Assembly (NCBI GenBank): GCA_963969395.1
Contig: OZ017795.1
Span: forward strand, 1,426,001-1,490,000
DNA: 64,000 bases
DNA from: Pseudoscleropodium purum
Taxonomy: Eukaryota > Streptophyta > Bryopsida > Hypnales > Brachytheciaceae
Reading direction: 5' to 3'
Shown: piece by piece, positions 10,592 through 24,029 of the stretch
How positions within the stretch are numbered: position 1 is the first letter of the stretch
Layout: every line of letters starts with the position of its first letter
The notes under the pieces: generated by a model
What the model was told of the DNA's origin: nothing
Database searches by the model: none
The model's input: only the letters and a program-made list of their open reading frames with translations
Made by a program: the position numbers and the translations under genes

Positions 10592-12685
10592 TGACTTCTT
10601 TAAAGTAGTCGCATCACGTAGGTTAAGTCATCAGACATCTTGAATGGGTGGGCAAATTGAATAGTTTGGATAGACAATCGGTTCAATGTAACAACTATAG
10701 ACATCAAAGAGTGGGCTTCTAGGGATTAATTGCACAGTTTTGCAAGCACTTCTTTACTAAGTCCCCTACATGCTCAATCCAATTGACCTTTTTCTTGCAT
10801 TGAAAATACAAATGAGGCCCCGGATGAAGATTGTTTCAAACTCACTATGTCAAATTGTGTACTACTATAACCATTTAGTACATGTACAACAAATCCTTTG
10901 TTGCAATACCATTTGTCGTGTGCTTTATGGAGTGTTGGTTCCAATTTCTATTCATAAGATATGTAGCTACTAGATTTGCCATTGGCACTCTATAATTTTC
11001 CTTTACTAGGTTTTCAAATAGAATCCTTGAACCACAAGCCAAAAGTGGATTTAAAGAATAATTTGTTGTATGCCGTCTTGTCTTAGGTCAAGAAAAAAGG
11101 TGTTGACTTGATCAACTTGCAAGTGATTGTATGTAGTAGCTTGTTGAGGTCAAATGGTAAAGTGGTTGATTGAAACCCATTTTGCACCTTCTTTGCCTTC
11201 ATCAACTTTGGTACATCCTAGAATGTGGCCTTGCTACTCTAAGATGATGTTGACTTTGACAAAGCATGGTGCTTTTATACAAACTTTGTTTTTTGACTCA
11301 TCGTATTTTCCACAATTAATTACAATTGTTGGTAGCAACATGCAACCCATCCAACAAGACAATGCAAAAGAGAAAATGAATGGAAGAATCAAGTGATCAA
11401 TGACACTAATTAAGTAGTAGTATGCCTAGATTGGGCTTCAGCAAATGCAAAAGCTATAGTAATGGATGAGCAAAAGTAACAAATTGCAAAAGAATCTAAT
11501 GGAAATTGTACCAATGTATATGGATTTTGAACAAAAAGAACTGTAATGTTCTATGTCAAGGTTGGAATGGTATTGCATTAGATGAGATTTGAATCCTGTG
11601 GAGGGCTATTTCAACATTAGAAGAGTTTTGGAGGGACAGGAGGGCCTTTTTAGGCATGTGTTCCTCAAAGTTCCCCCCGTAGTTAAGAAATGCCAAGTTG
11701 ACAGAATTTTTTTTTGAAAAAAAAATGAAATGAAAAATGAAAAAAATTAATCATTTTTGAAAAAAAAATGAAAAATATGATGTAGCAGTTGCTATGCCAC
11801 ATCAAATAGTAGCTGCCGTGAGTTCTAATGATCTGAGAATCCTAGGGGATTCACAATTTCACATCCCTCCAAACTAGGTAAATCTCCTCTAATGCTTGAT
11901 TTCAAATTGTGAATCAATTCATTGTTGGTTAGAATTTTTAAATAATAAAAATTTTAACAAAAAATCATTTGAAAATATTAAATAATTAATTAAATAATAT
12001 TATCTGATGTGGCACTTTCTTAACCACATCAAATTTCTCATGTAGCAAAGTTCCCAATCATTTGTAAATAAAGGTTTTTATCCATTGAAAAAAAAAAAAA
12101 TTAGATTTTTATGCATATTTTTAAATAGTCCCTTGCAATTCAAGCCTTGGAATTTGCAAAAGAATTTATTGATTTTTGACCATTTTTCTTCATTGTCCAA
12201 GAACTTGTGACCTTGCTTAGGAGTTTAATCTCATCTAATGGAAGTTACGCTTAGAGGATGTTGGAACTTTAGTTTAAGTATTCTATTAGAATTGATTCAC
12301 AAAATATAATGCTACTTTGAGTGCAATTTATTATACAATACTTGTCTAAAATCTACATATGAATTTTATAGATTAATTTTCATTCTAAAATATTTAAAAA
12401 AACTACCTCTTTGAATCAAATTTTATAGATTAGTATTCAAAGGAGAAGTACTCAAATTAGCTACCTCATTGAAATTGAATAAAATGATATATAACATAAA
12501 TAGCCATTTGCTTGTTGAAGTGACATGAAACAAAGATTCACCATGCTTAACTAAGAACAATATAGTTTGAAGTTATTCTAAAGCTATAGTAAATGAAATA
12601 TTTAAATATTTGAAACTAAGCATTTATTCCTAAAGAGGTTTGCAAGCCAAAATAATTATAGAGGATTTTAGAAGACTAAACCAAA
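10592..12685. other. AT-rich intergenic DNA
   Basis: No supported gene. A- and T-rich simple stretches occur at 11707-11775 and 12086-12102. Related GATGTGGCA-type words at about 11800 and 12005 hint at another degraded hairpin. Confidence 0.45.
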
Positions 12686-12871
12686 ATGCTACATTTAACT
12701 ACTTTTGGACTATTCAATGAATTATGGACTATACATTAACAAATCTCCTAATGTTAACATCGGGAGATCTCCCGATGTTTTGAATTATCTCCTCATGAAT
12801 ATTTTTTTTCCTCGTGGTCACTATTATTAATTTTGGACTTTCAAAAGTCCAAAAGTAGTTAAATGTGGCAT
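12686..12871. mobile_element. Foldback MITE with central perfect palindrome
   Basis: Ends ATGCTACATTTAACTACTTT and the complement near 12850-12871 (AGTAGTTAAATGTGGCAT) are inverted repeats differing by one base in the first five. Near the middle, 12757-12780 is a perfect 24-bp palindrome whose left half is AACATCGGGAGA. No coding capacity; target duplication not resolved. Confidence 0.7.
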
Positions 12872-15289
12872 CAAAGTATTAAATCCTTCACTTATTCATT
12901 GTTTTGTAATAGATTAGATAAACAAACAAACTTTGAGAGAATCTAAGCTTCATGAAGATCCAATAGATGTAGAAAAAAATTATAAAACTTGTTCATTTGA
13001 GTCTTAACTCAAGAAAAGGGAACAAAAACATCTTAAAATATAAAATAAAATAGTTTTTATAAGTTGAGGGTCTTACTACTCTAGTCTTGAGTCCTTAAAT
13101 TTGCCTCAATGTAAAAGAAAGAAAATTTGAGTTTGAAGGGTGGCTTGAAAGTCCTGAAAAGCCATTGACATTGTCAAAAGCCTTAGGCAATCTTGAAAAA
13201 AGCATTTTGCTCTACTTTGAAGACAAGTCCTTATGCATACATTACCTTTAAATCCTTAATTTTTAATTTTTAATCTTGAATTCAAATATAAAATTTTTAA
13301 TTTCAATATTTAATTCTAAATACTAGTAAAATATAAGATCCTACAACCATTTTAAATTCTTAAAAAAACAAATGGTAATTGATTTTTGTTTAGCTTTTTC
13401 TTTTGAACATGTTATTTTTATAGTAGCTTTGGTAGTATTTACTACTAGCTATTGACAAACAATACCAATTTAGGATTTAAGCCATTAGAACATAAAACGA
13501 TAGATATACGGAGTTATTCTTTGAAAATTAATTTATGAAAAAAATTCTTAGTTATTAGCAATTTGTTGTCAAAATGGATGAAATAGCCAACAAAACTAAG
13601 CTACAATTGCTTAGTATGCCTTTAAACCCTAGAAAGTCCTCACCTATTTTGAGAAAGAATATCCTTCTCTAAGTTGTGTACTTGAAATGTTATGTTGTTT
13701 GATTTATAAATGTTTCAAAACAAAGACTATTTGACAAAAACTCAATATGATTAATTAGTAGACATTTGAAATATCTATCAATTTTTAATGAAGAAACTAA
13801 TTAGAAAAAGCTATATAAAATTTGGTTTTTGAAGATGTTATATTGGTAGATGAAAGTTGTAGATGATGAAACTTTGATGTCATCCACCAACTCTTCAATC
13901 AAGTATTTGTTTATAAATCTATTTCAAGTTGCCTTCAGGGTTGCCTATATTAGGGCTCTAAACAATTTGTAGATGGAATTTGTTGTGATGGTTTGAAAGT
14001 AAACTCACAACATAGTGTTTTTTGAATTTTTTTGCTTGCTTCATTTTCATATCTCATTTTTGGAAGTGCACATTTACACTAAAATCTTCAAAATTGAAAT
14101 TTATTGTTATATTAACGCACGAACAATTCAAAACTTGCAAAGTAACATTACTATCTTTTATTCCCAATATTAAATTGCCCAAATGTTTTCAATTTTTATA
14201 GAATATGAAAGAAATCACCTAACTTTGGAAAGACAATACTAGCAAAATGTGAAGAAGAAGAATTTTCTATCCAAGATATTCAAATGAATGTAAAAATATA
14301 TAGTTTAGGCATATTATTCTCAAGTGTCTAACCATTCAAAATCATAATATAAAGAGGGTTTAGGGTGTTTAAGGTTTAGAGTTTCTATAGTCTAAAGTTC
14401 TATCATATTATTCTGTGCCGCAATTCATTCACCAAATTCCATGAAGAAAATTGAAAAATGGAATGCTTATTTATACGTTCCTATCAATGAAGTTGGCCTA
14501 TAAAATTGAATAAAAAAATATCTCTACCAAGTTTGTATGATGTTATGTGTTGCATTGACATTATCTTTAGAAGCTTATGATCCATTTCCAACCACATAAA
14601 GAATTACTTGTATTGGGAGTGCGGATCAATTGTTTGTAGAAATTTTCCCTTGTATAGAAATAGAATTTGGAAGGATTCCAAAATTTTCTAAATTTTTTTA
14701 CTCTCACAACATAATTATACTAAATTTTTTAGCTAAAGATATAATAGTTGATTTGTACTTGTCATATAGACCTTCTTATTTTCAACTATAAGTTGCAAAC
14801 AAAATTGAACAAGGACTAGTTGCAATATTGAGAGACTTGTAGCCAATCATAATGCACCACAATTGCGCTGAATGATATGTTATAATTAATGACTATTCAT
14901 CTCTATGTGCGTGAAATTAGAGTAGCTTATACCACCATAATGGGGATGATAAAAAAGAAGCAATGATCCAAGAATAGATTTAAGATTATTAGTCAAATAT
15001 TCATTTTTGAAAGATTTTTTTGAATTTACACTAGGGCCATGAAAAAATTTAGTAGAAATTGGGCGAAATTTAGTTGTTGCTGGAAAGGAGTTGGCTACCT
15101 TAGTTTTACAACTTGACTACTACTAATGGGACATACTATCTTAGTGAATTACGGCACCCAAATTAGTCTGCTTGGCATCATAACTCTAACTAGAAAGACC
15201 TTGGTAACTCAAAGTAGCCACCCACCTTCCTTAGCTTCCCTTGCCATCATTGTCATTGTAAATTCATCTCCACTTTGTGAAATCACTTG
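12872..15289. other. AT-rich intergenic DNA
   Basis: I see no gene or well-delimited element. Confidence 0.45.
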
Positions 15290-16060
15290 AATTAGTGTAA
15301 CTTGTGTTGATGCACGACCTAAATAAAAATAAAAGTCATTTTTTCATTTACATAGAAAACTTTGAAATTCAATATCTTCCACACTATAGGTTCAAACACG
15401 ATGAAACAAAGATCATGCACCCTTCCTTGTAGAGAGCTTTTAGATGATATCAAGAATGTGACTGGAAGACGCACAATCTAGTAAATCACACCATAACAAT
15501 CAAAACAAAACAAATAGCCTAGCTTAGAACTTAAAGTATGGACTAATGTGTCTTGTGTTGTTGCCACAACCAAAATAAAAGTAAAAATAATATTTTAATT
15601 TTTTTAATCCATTAGAACTTTGAAATTCAATAAAATGCACATTGTGAAATTCAATAATTCAATTTTTTTATTAAAAAAATCAATAAATTCTAAACCATTG
15701 TCAAAATAGGTACAAATGTCACAAAATTGGCATGAATAGAAAGCCTTATTTACAAAGGAATGCAAAGATTTTGTTTTGTGGCATTTGGACAAGAAATGCA
15801 AAAGTTATGAAATTTTCAAAATAAAGGATAATTTCATTCTATTTTCCAAATTCATAAAAACTTTGAAATTCAATAACTTTTGCATTGTAAGTTCAAACGC
15901 TACAAAACTAAGTCCATGAACCCCTTTAAGCAAAGAGTTGTTGAGAGGTACTAAGAATGCTGCCGGATGCCTTAAGGTTTGTTAAATCTCAATGTATCAA
16001 ACAAACAAAACAAATTGAACAACCTATTTGAAGGCTGTTGATGCCCATTCATTGTACAAA
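15290..16060 (-). repeat. ~250-bp tandem repeat, three degenerate units
   Basis: The marker TTTGAAATTCAAT recurs at about 15361, 15614 and 15863, a period near 250 bp. Each unit also carries a CAAAACAAA-type block and a GTTCAAACAC-like block. The reverse complement matches the four-unit array at 40510-41645, so the same family exists twice in opposite orientation. Confidence 0.75.
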
Positions 16061-16094
16061 GCTTCAATGTCTTCAAGTGTGAGTACCATGATCC

Positions 16095-17480
16095 TAACAT
16101 CTTGCTAAATTAGTCCCTAAAGGTTTTTGACCATGTTTTCACCAAAAACGCTCCCAAACTATCAATTCTAATAGAAGTATCAAATTTTAGAAAAAAAACA
16201 TTGCTGGACACATGTAACTACAGAATCATGTATTATTCTAGTTAGAAAAGATGTGGAAAAAATTTCAGAATTTTCCACTATGTAGATTGCTAGATATTAG
16301 CGTTTGAATTGACTAAAATCCATTTTTTGGCCTTGCAAAAACCTGGATAGCTGTACTTCACAAGGTCACATTTGCATGAAAAAATGTCCAAAATGGTGGT
16401 GCTTCCATGCAATAATTCTTCGAGGCAAGTTGGCTATGTGCTTGAAATTTTTTAGATCATTTGGAATTGTACAATATATAGGAAAAAAATAGTAAGTCAG
16501 AAAAAGAAGAGAATGATTTTTAACACTAAATTGTTAAGAATTTAATTATGGAATTGAAAAATGCCAATTCCAATGGTTGTAATGTTGTTATAAACAATCT
16601 CCACCCAATGTTTTTTGTTTTTTCAAAAATATGGAAAATTGAATTAAATAAAGGACTTCAAAGTTTATTTTAGAATAGAGATTCAATAACTACCCACAAA
16701 TTAAAATTCCTCATAAGTTTCATCTCATTAATCAAAATGGAATGATTCAAGCTTTCTACATACATATAAATCTTAAATACCAATTTCAAGTTTTTCTTTT
16801 TTTTAAAAGTGATTTTTTAAGAATTTGTTTGAATTGTGTAAGTCAGGGTTGACGAATCTCTACGTCCGCCCGAAAAAAGCGTCCGTAACCCAAACGTCCG
16901 GACGTCCGGACGCACGGACGCCGGTGGATGCAGCGTCCCGACTGCCGTCGGAAAGCGGACGGGTGGGGCGGGGCGGACGCCCAGATCATGCGGACCACAT
17001 CAATCCGCGTGTCGATCGGACGGCCGTAATCGGGCGGGCGGACGGGGCGGACGGGGGACAGGCGGACGCTGCGTTCGCCGGGACCGCGAATGTCAGAGGA
17101 TGCTGCGGACACAGTGTCCGCGTCTGGACGTCGTGTCAATCCTGGTGTAAGTTGCCCATACTTCACTAAAAACAACATATTATACAATAACTTTTTAACC
17201 ATGCAATCAAAAGTTATGGAGATTCTTGAGCTTTAAACCTACTCTTTGGGCACATGTTGTGTGGAATTTCAGAGGAAAAAAAAGAAAAATTCCATTCATA
17301 GTGAGTTGCCTCCAAATGCTATGTTCTCAAAAAAGCATGTTCAAGATTTTAAGGGTTAATTCGCCTAAATGCCCAAGCCTTTTCAAGTGTGTTTTGACTA
17401 TGAAGAAAGAGCATGGGCTTCTGATTATGGTAAAACCATTGATTACCAAACAAGGACCCATAGTTGAGCCCATAGCCAAT
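16095..17480. repeat. Old dispersed repeat F, copy 1
   Basis: This stretch aligns with 38570-40195 in the same orientation (shared AAAAATGTCCAAAATGGTGG, CTTGAAATTTTTTAGATCAT). An inverted fragment lies at about 37960-38060. It encodes no recognisable protein. It carries the hAT MITE 16844-17144 but lacks the 600-bp hAT element found in copy 2. Confidence 0.75.
16844..17144. mobile_element. CGGAC-rich hAT MITE, copy 2
   Basis: Ends CAGGGTTGAC and GTCAATCCTG (one mismatch), flanked by the perfect 8-bp duplication GTGTAAGT. The 301-bp interior has the same order of blocks as copy 1 with extra GGACGTCCGGACG units. Repeat copy 2 near 39975 lacks it. Confidence 0.93.
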
Positions 17481-19739
17481 TTATATGGCTAAAAATAATT
17501 GCAACTAAGGTTGGAACAAATTTCCAACCAAAGTATGGAATGTTTTTTCTTCCTTCTCAAAGCTGGAACTAATCAAATCATTGAAATTTACATTGCCTAA
17601 TATATTGCTCCAAAATATATGTAGAATCCTGAAGTGGTTGGTAATGGGTGGTTCTATTTGATAAACTCAAAGAAACAAATTGCATTTTTTTTCAAAATCT
17701 AACTATATAGATGTTTTAAAGAGCTTGCTTATTAGTATGTTCACCAAGTTTTGAGTGCAAAATTGCATAGGAGTTGTGAGATTATAACAAGGAAAATGTA
17801 CATTTTATATTTTTAGCATCATGCCCTTCTCCACGATGTTTTAGAAATTTGCACATAATTTTTTTTTGAATTGGAGCTGACATGAACAATGACAAATTGT
17901 CTTAGTAAATTAAAATGCACTTTCAAAAAACTTAATTTCAAATGAAAAGCTATCAAATTCATTACACAATTCACCTTGCAATTGTTGAAATGCAACTTTT
18001 TTATAAATACAAATCGCAAAAAACTCCAAATCAACACTTGCAGATTTAAATTTTCAATGGTGATAATCAAGAAAACACTTTACTCTTTCCTTTGGGATCA
18101 TTTTCAAAGCAAGTAGATATAAGTAGATTTAAAAATCTCAAATCAAGTGAAATTGGCAAAATTTCCTTAAAATTGAAAAATGAAGTAAAATTAGCAAGTT
18201 TTACTATTCCACTAATGGACATATATGACTTTGAAAACCTCTGAAAAATCAAATGTTTATCTTATTTAGTGAAAAATGAAAGTTTGTAATAGTTAATCCT
18301 AAAAATTGCTTTAAAAAAATTTAAAATGATCAATTGAATATTTGAATTGATTGTTGATACCAAAATGAGCCTGAAATTTTACATTGATCATACATGATCA
18401 TTGAGGCACTTAAGGGTTAACAAATCATTTCAACATAAGTACTTCAATCACTAGATTTGAGAACTTGAGTTGAACACTGTTAGTGCTTATAAAACATTCT
18501 ATAATTCTTTACAACTACAAAATCCCTCTCTTAAGCACTCTATGTGATCTAACCATTGGTATGACAAGCAATGAAAAACATTATATTGAATGAAAATAAT
18601 CTCCATTTTCAAAATTAAATTTTTTTACAATTTCATGGTAAATTAATAATAGACATTGAACTTGTAACTAGACAATAAACATTGAATCTTAAGATCAAAA
18701 TATAAAATAAATATTCATTTATGTGATTGATATTGCCTAAACCTTACACCCTAGATTCTAGTTTTCAAATCCTAGGTCCTAGATCCTAAACCCTAAATCC
18801 AAAATCCCAAGTCCTAAATCTTAAACCCTACCAAAAAAATCACTAGTATTTTTATATTCTAATTCTTCTAGTGCTTTTGGAAATGAATCTCAAATAAATT
18901 AAAATCACATTAGAAATTCATTTAATAATTAGAAAAAAAATATTTTCGGCACAATTGACTACCATATAACTAATGTCTTATACAACTATCATGTGACTTT
19001 AATCTTCTCTATTAGCACCAAATCTAATGTAATTGTTTTAAGTCGTTGTTTTACAACATTGATATATTGTTTTAGTTGCAAAGCAATCATTTTATAGTTG
19101 CAAAAAACGACTAGGAAACAACTAAGAAAAGATTGCAGCTCTAAAATGACCATAGTTGTTTCCTAATTGCTTTTTAGTTGTATACTAGTTGTTTTTTAGT
19201 TGTTTCCTAGTTGCTTTCAAAGTTCATTCCCATTTGTCTTATATCAATTGTCTTGTAACAATTGTAAAGAGTACCATTAGATTGGACATATAGTCCTATA
19301 CAATGAATTTTTTTGATAGAATTCTAGAATTTCTAGAATTTCTAGAGTTTTACAATATGTACAAATAAAAAACAATTGAAATTCTAGAAATTTTAAAATC
19401 AATGAAATTGAAATTTTGTAATCTAAAAAAAGATAGACTTGAAATTCAAAAATTTAGAAAAATTTAGTTTTTAAATTCTAAAATCTAGAAAAAGGTAGAT
19501 ATAAAATTTTGAAATCTACAAATCATTGAGATTATTATTTTAAAATCTACAAATCTACAAGTTGCCAATGTTGGTGAAGTTCTTTGCATTCTATTCAATG
19601 ACAAAAAACCCTGCTACTAGACTGCAATTAATGCAACTTGTCTACTGTGACTACGGGCTCTAAATTGTCACCTAGTTGTAAATGTCTTATACAACTACAA
19701 AACAAGTTGCTCACTGTAATTGCAAAATCCTTCATTTTC
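17481..19739. other. AT-rich intergenic DNA with small inverted and tandem repeats
   Basis: No gene. At 19070-19230, TAGTTGTTTCCTA-type words occur in both orientations, suggesting a decayed foldback. At 19310-19560, TTCTAGAATT-type words are clustered. At 18740-18830 there is a run of CCTAAACCCTAAAT-like words, too irregular to call telomeric. Confidence 0.5.
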
Positions 19740-21065
19740 TTCTAAGGATTGTAGAGTAGATTTTAAAAAGCCATAAATTCATTGGAATTATGCATGTTAT
19801 GTTTTTTAACCTTGTATTTTTTTGGTGATGAACTTTTTTGTTTGACATGTAAAAAGAAGATTGAAAGACTTCAAATTATAGGCTTTCACAATTTTAACAC
19901 CCTCATGATCAAACATTATAATCTTTGAATCAATATGTGATATTCTTACTTTTTTTTTTTATGCTATCTTTAATGTTTTTTGTTTGAATTTGTATAATAA
20001 AATTTCAAGAACAATTGATAGAACTTATCAAAATGTTCACTTTTAGTACAATTTAGAGCAAATCCCAAGAAGCTCAGAAAAGGTTTTAGGTATTTAGGGT
20101 TTTATTAGTGGTCTACGTTGTGATTGGGTTGGTATGGTGTGTCAAGGTGGGGTTTGGTGAATTGAGCACACCAACACCCCTTCGCCATGGAGATTTAAAG
20201 TAGCAGCACCTATATCCATCATTTTAAGGGTTTTGAACATGATTATTATTAATAGACATCCGAAAAATTATAGGATTCTATTAGCAAGAGAAAAATAATT
20301 ACTGTGCACTTTCGAATGTATTATTTGGATACTTTGAAAATAAGTTATGAATTTTTGAAGAGCTGACTTCAATTGCACCTAATACCAACACTAAGGTCTA
20401 ATGTTTAGATGTAGTACATCCTTGTCATGACATCTATTTACTTCCAAAGATTATTGAAGATTTTACAAGTGATGGTTATGGATGTTGCTACCTTAGGTTG
20501 GCTATGCTCAAATGGGACATGCTAGTGAATAGTGATGATTCCGGCACCTCCAAAACAAAAAAACAAAACTCCCATTGTAAACTCCCCCCATTGTGCTGCA
20601 TTGCTGTACCTTGAGCGTCCCAGCGATTTTGATCAACCTTACTCTAAAGTGAAATTGAATTAATTATATTTTTTTGCAACAATTCTCAAATACATTCTCA
20701 AAGCATGGAGAAACCCAAAGATTGAGTTTAATTACCACTTTTGTCAAGTTGTACAAATCTCACCAGAATCAATGATGAATCAATAGGATGTAGCAGCAGT
20801 TGCAACACATCCTCAAGTAATGTTACAATGGTTTTATGTAGGTTGCAACACATGATCAATTATTTGCAATGGTTTTGCATTGGTTCTAAACTTTGCCTTA
20901 AACTCATGGTCCATTTTACACTTGTCCATACCAAAGGTGCTGCAAACTTGTTGCAAAAGTGGGGTGGACACTAACCCAATGCATATCTACAATAAGAAAA
21001 AGTTCAAATAGTTGCAAATACATCGCACAATGTTGTAGTAAACCATTGCTACATTGTTACATAAT
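19740..21065 (+). repeat. Dispersed direct repeat D, copy 1
   Basis: Matches 29915-30925 in the same orientation, for example GGTATGGTGTGTCAAGGTGG near 20131 and 30300 and ACACTTGTCCATACCAAAGG near 20917 and 30772. In the second copy it leads into the 3' flank of a Family 1 gene; here no gene follows. Confidence 0.75.
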
Positions 21066-21579
21066 GCATTTGGATTAATGTAATAAATTGCATCTTCTCC
21101 GTTCATTGTCATTGTGACAAACTATCACAATGAATTCAAAAAAGTAATTTGAACTGATTTAATTTTATTTCATACCCACATCACCAACTCATTGTGAATA
21201 GATTTAAGTTGAATTAATTTCAATATCCCCTCTTTCCCCTTGCCCCCTCCCCCATTTGTAATTTTCAGGTGGCCTCTCTATGCCATTCAATATGGGATAT
21301 ATGAAGTACATTTCAAGTGCATAGCTGTAGCCATAGCTATATTGCAAAACATATTTGTATCATAGTATTAGATTTGTATCTCAATATTGTATTTGTATTC
21401 AAATATTTATCGTAGCCATATTTCAGTACATATTCGTATCACTGGATTTTTGGAGATCTATGGCATTAGAGGGGGTGCAGATTTTTTTTTAATTACAAAT
21501 CAACGACTCTCATTTTTTTTCCAGGGGAGTGTGTGTTAATCAATTACAAATGTGTATTTCTCTCTTTTCGCCTCATTGC
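21066..21579. other. Intergenic DNA
   Basis: Nothing recognisable, apart from repeated ATAGCTGTAGCCATAGC and TATTTGTAT words near 21320-21440. Confidence 0.4.
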
Positions 21580-21835
21580 CTTTATAGGGTCCAACTTGCT
21601 AGCCAGTACAAAATTTTGCAACATGTACTTTTCTATAGGGCCCAATCTAAAACAAATCAATTGACTAAACCTCAAATTCAGTGAATTGTCGCCTTGTTAG
21701 TAAATATTCCAGTACTATGGCTTGTTGCAGGTTTCAGGATGCGCACCAAGTAAGCTTATATAAATCTATAACTATCTGACCCTAGTTTGTGGTGTGAAGA
21801 TAAATTTTTTCCAATGCTTTATGAATTTTACATAT
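21580..21835 (+). repeat. Copy of the Family 1 gene 3' flank
   Basis: Matches 30905-31140 and more weakly 23610-23920, sharing TGCAGGTTTCAGGATGCGCA near 21728 and 31053. No Family 1 coding sequence is attached, so it is a fragment of the duplicated unit. Confidence 0.6.
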
Positions 21836-23547
21836 TGTATTTCATTAAATTTTTTTTATTCCACAAGTCATTGTACTACTGAAATAGAATAATAGATTGT
21901 ATTGACTTTTGATACCAATAAATCTAGTTGAATTTCTTAAAAATAAGAGGTAGAAGAATTCTAAATTCTTCCAAAGTCTTGTATTGAAAAAATTTATATA
22001 ATAAGGATTAATGATTTTTGAAAGTAAAATTTCAAATAATTCTAAATTTTGTATTAATTTTAATACAAAGATTGATTATTCCCTAATTTTTTTTTGTTTA
22101 GAGGCCCAAAATTGTTTTAATATACTTTTCCTAAACATAAGGCTAAAATATTCATTTATATTTATTTAAAAAAAAATCTAACCATAATTAGGAATCATTG
22201 ATTTTATTGACTTGTTCAAGACTTCAAAGTACATCTTTTTAGGAACCTTTAAGTGAATGTATTTATATATCCATCAATTGCAAGTTCAATATGCCTAAAC
22301 TTCAAAAATGTAGGCTCTTATAGGAGTTTTAGCCCTTCCAAAAAGAAAAGATAAATTGTCTTTCAACATTTTTAGACAAAAACACATTTGTCCCATAATT
22401 TGCGTGCTTTAAAATTATTAGTCTATAACTTGGAAATACACTTGAGAATATTTGTAAATTTCTTTTAATCCATTAAAATCCTTAAACTCATCTTTAAAAA
22501 AACTTATAAAGGTGAAGGTGCTACTAAATGAAAGAAAAAACTATTTAAACTTTTAGTCTATATGTTGAAAAATAAAAAATGTGTTGAGAATATATGTAAA
22601 TTTTTGTTAGTCTAATAAGACTTTCAAACTCATCATTAAAAACTTGTAAAGTGGAAGGTACTACTAAATGAAAGAAAAACTAAATTGCTAATAACTTTTC
22701 TATGAAATTGAGAATTGTTGATTTCAATAGTGAGAATGTTTTAGACTAACTTTTAGTAAACAATACTTATAATAGTCAGTAAGTATCCTTCATCTTTGTT
22801 CTTAGTCAAATTTTTTTTAAATTGATTCCAAAAAACTTTGTAACTATGTTTTTTTCTACCTTCATTTTTCATTTTCCCTCAAAATGAAGAATTAGAATCC
22901 TAAAAATTATTCATGGCATGTGATATAGAAAACTTTGAAGTAATCATCTTTGTGTAAGAATTTTGATGTATGAAAAACATGATTTTGGTGGTAATCTTGG
23001 AGCATGATCAATCGACCAACTTCTAAATTTAAGAAAAAATTGTCCATTATTAATTATTTTTCAATTTTTTATATACTTCTGAAGTTCTCATTATTCTTAC
23101 TGGGTGTACAACTTCACAAGTCTTAGATAACTAAATTTCAGAGAAGGTCAAGTACTTACTAGAACCTGCAAAGCCACATACTTGATTTAGTGGGCAGTCC
23201 AAACATTTGAAGGAATTGAAGCTTGGGTGGTCGGGACCTTGATAACTTCATGTATTCGAGCCTTCACAAAGAATGTTAAAGAATGATTTGAACTGTGTAC
23301 ATTGAGTCTTTATCCAATTAAATTGAAAGCGACTAAGTATTGTATTCTTGAAACAGTTTTCATGACCCCAGCTTCATGTCATGACGGTGCGGACAAATTC
23401 ATTGTAGAATTGATGCAAGGAGAAATTTGGTAGTACTATTTGATGTCTGGCTCGACATGATTAAGCAAAGCTTCATCAGATACTCAGATGTAACATTATC
23501 TGCTAAACCACAATATAATCATCGGGCAAGCCTAGCAGACTGAGCTC

Positions 23548-23549
<2 letters not shown>
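21836..23549. other. AT-rich intergenic DNA
   Basis: No gene recognised. A stretch near 22400-22520 is loosely repeated at 22560-22690 (GAATATATGTAAATTT and ACTACTAAATGAAAGAAAAA). Confidence 0.45.

Positions 23550-23583
<34 letters not shown>
23550..23583. repeat. (TA)n microsatellite
   Basis: An uninterrupted TA dinucleotide tract of about 17 units. Confidence 0.95.
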
Positions 23584-23586
<3 letters not shown>

Positions 23587-23609
23587 CAATCAGGCTGCCA
23601 AATTATCAA

Positions 23610-23920
23610 AGATTTATTCCAATTCCACCTTGCCAACTCACAATTTTACAACACGTACTTCTCTGTAGTCCAAACTAAATAAAACAGATCGAGTGGCTAA
23701 ACCTCGCTTCATTAAAATGAAAGTATATATTCCACTGCTTTGACTCGTTTCAAGTTTTAGGACGCGCGTCCAGGAAATGTAAATCCATACTTGTGCACCC
23801 TCGTTTGTGATCTGTAGATATACAATATGTTATAATTTTCGGTTCTAGAATTTCGTCAAAGTAATGAAATTGACGATACTAGCTACGTGACTATAAGCCT
23901 TTGCAACGAAGACCAACACT
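23610..23920 (+). repeat. 3' flank of Family 1 pseudogene at 24.0-24.4 kb
   Basis: Homologous to 30905-31235 and 21580-21835. It lies directly downstream (minus-strand sense) of the broken Family 1 copy, as 30905-31235 does for the copy at 31240. Confidence 0.6.
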
Positions 23921-24029
23921 TTATCATTCACAGCGGGAACCGATTAATCGATTGCAAGAATTCCCATGCGTTATCCTCAGTCTCCTGAACCACCTGAAGC
24001 TAGACCGGTCCAGTCAAAAGTGGTTCGTG

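Noticed and set aside
16825..17202. Open frames of 110-120 codons in CGGAC-rich stretches (also 8393-8731, 60401-60915, 61259-61603)
   Set aside because: GC-rich repeats inside MITEs lack stop codons by composition; frames occur on both strands and run across element ends.
18740..18830. CCTAAACCCTAAAT words suggesting interstitial telomere repeat
   Set aside because: Spacing is irregular and units vary too much; more likely simple AT/CCTA-rich sequence.
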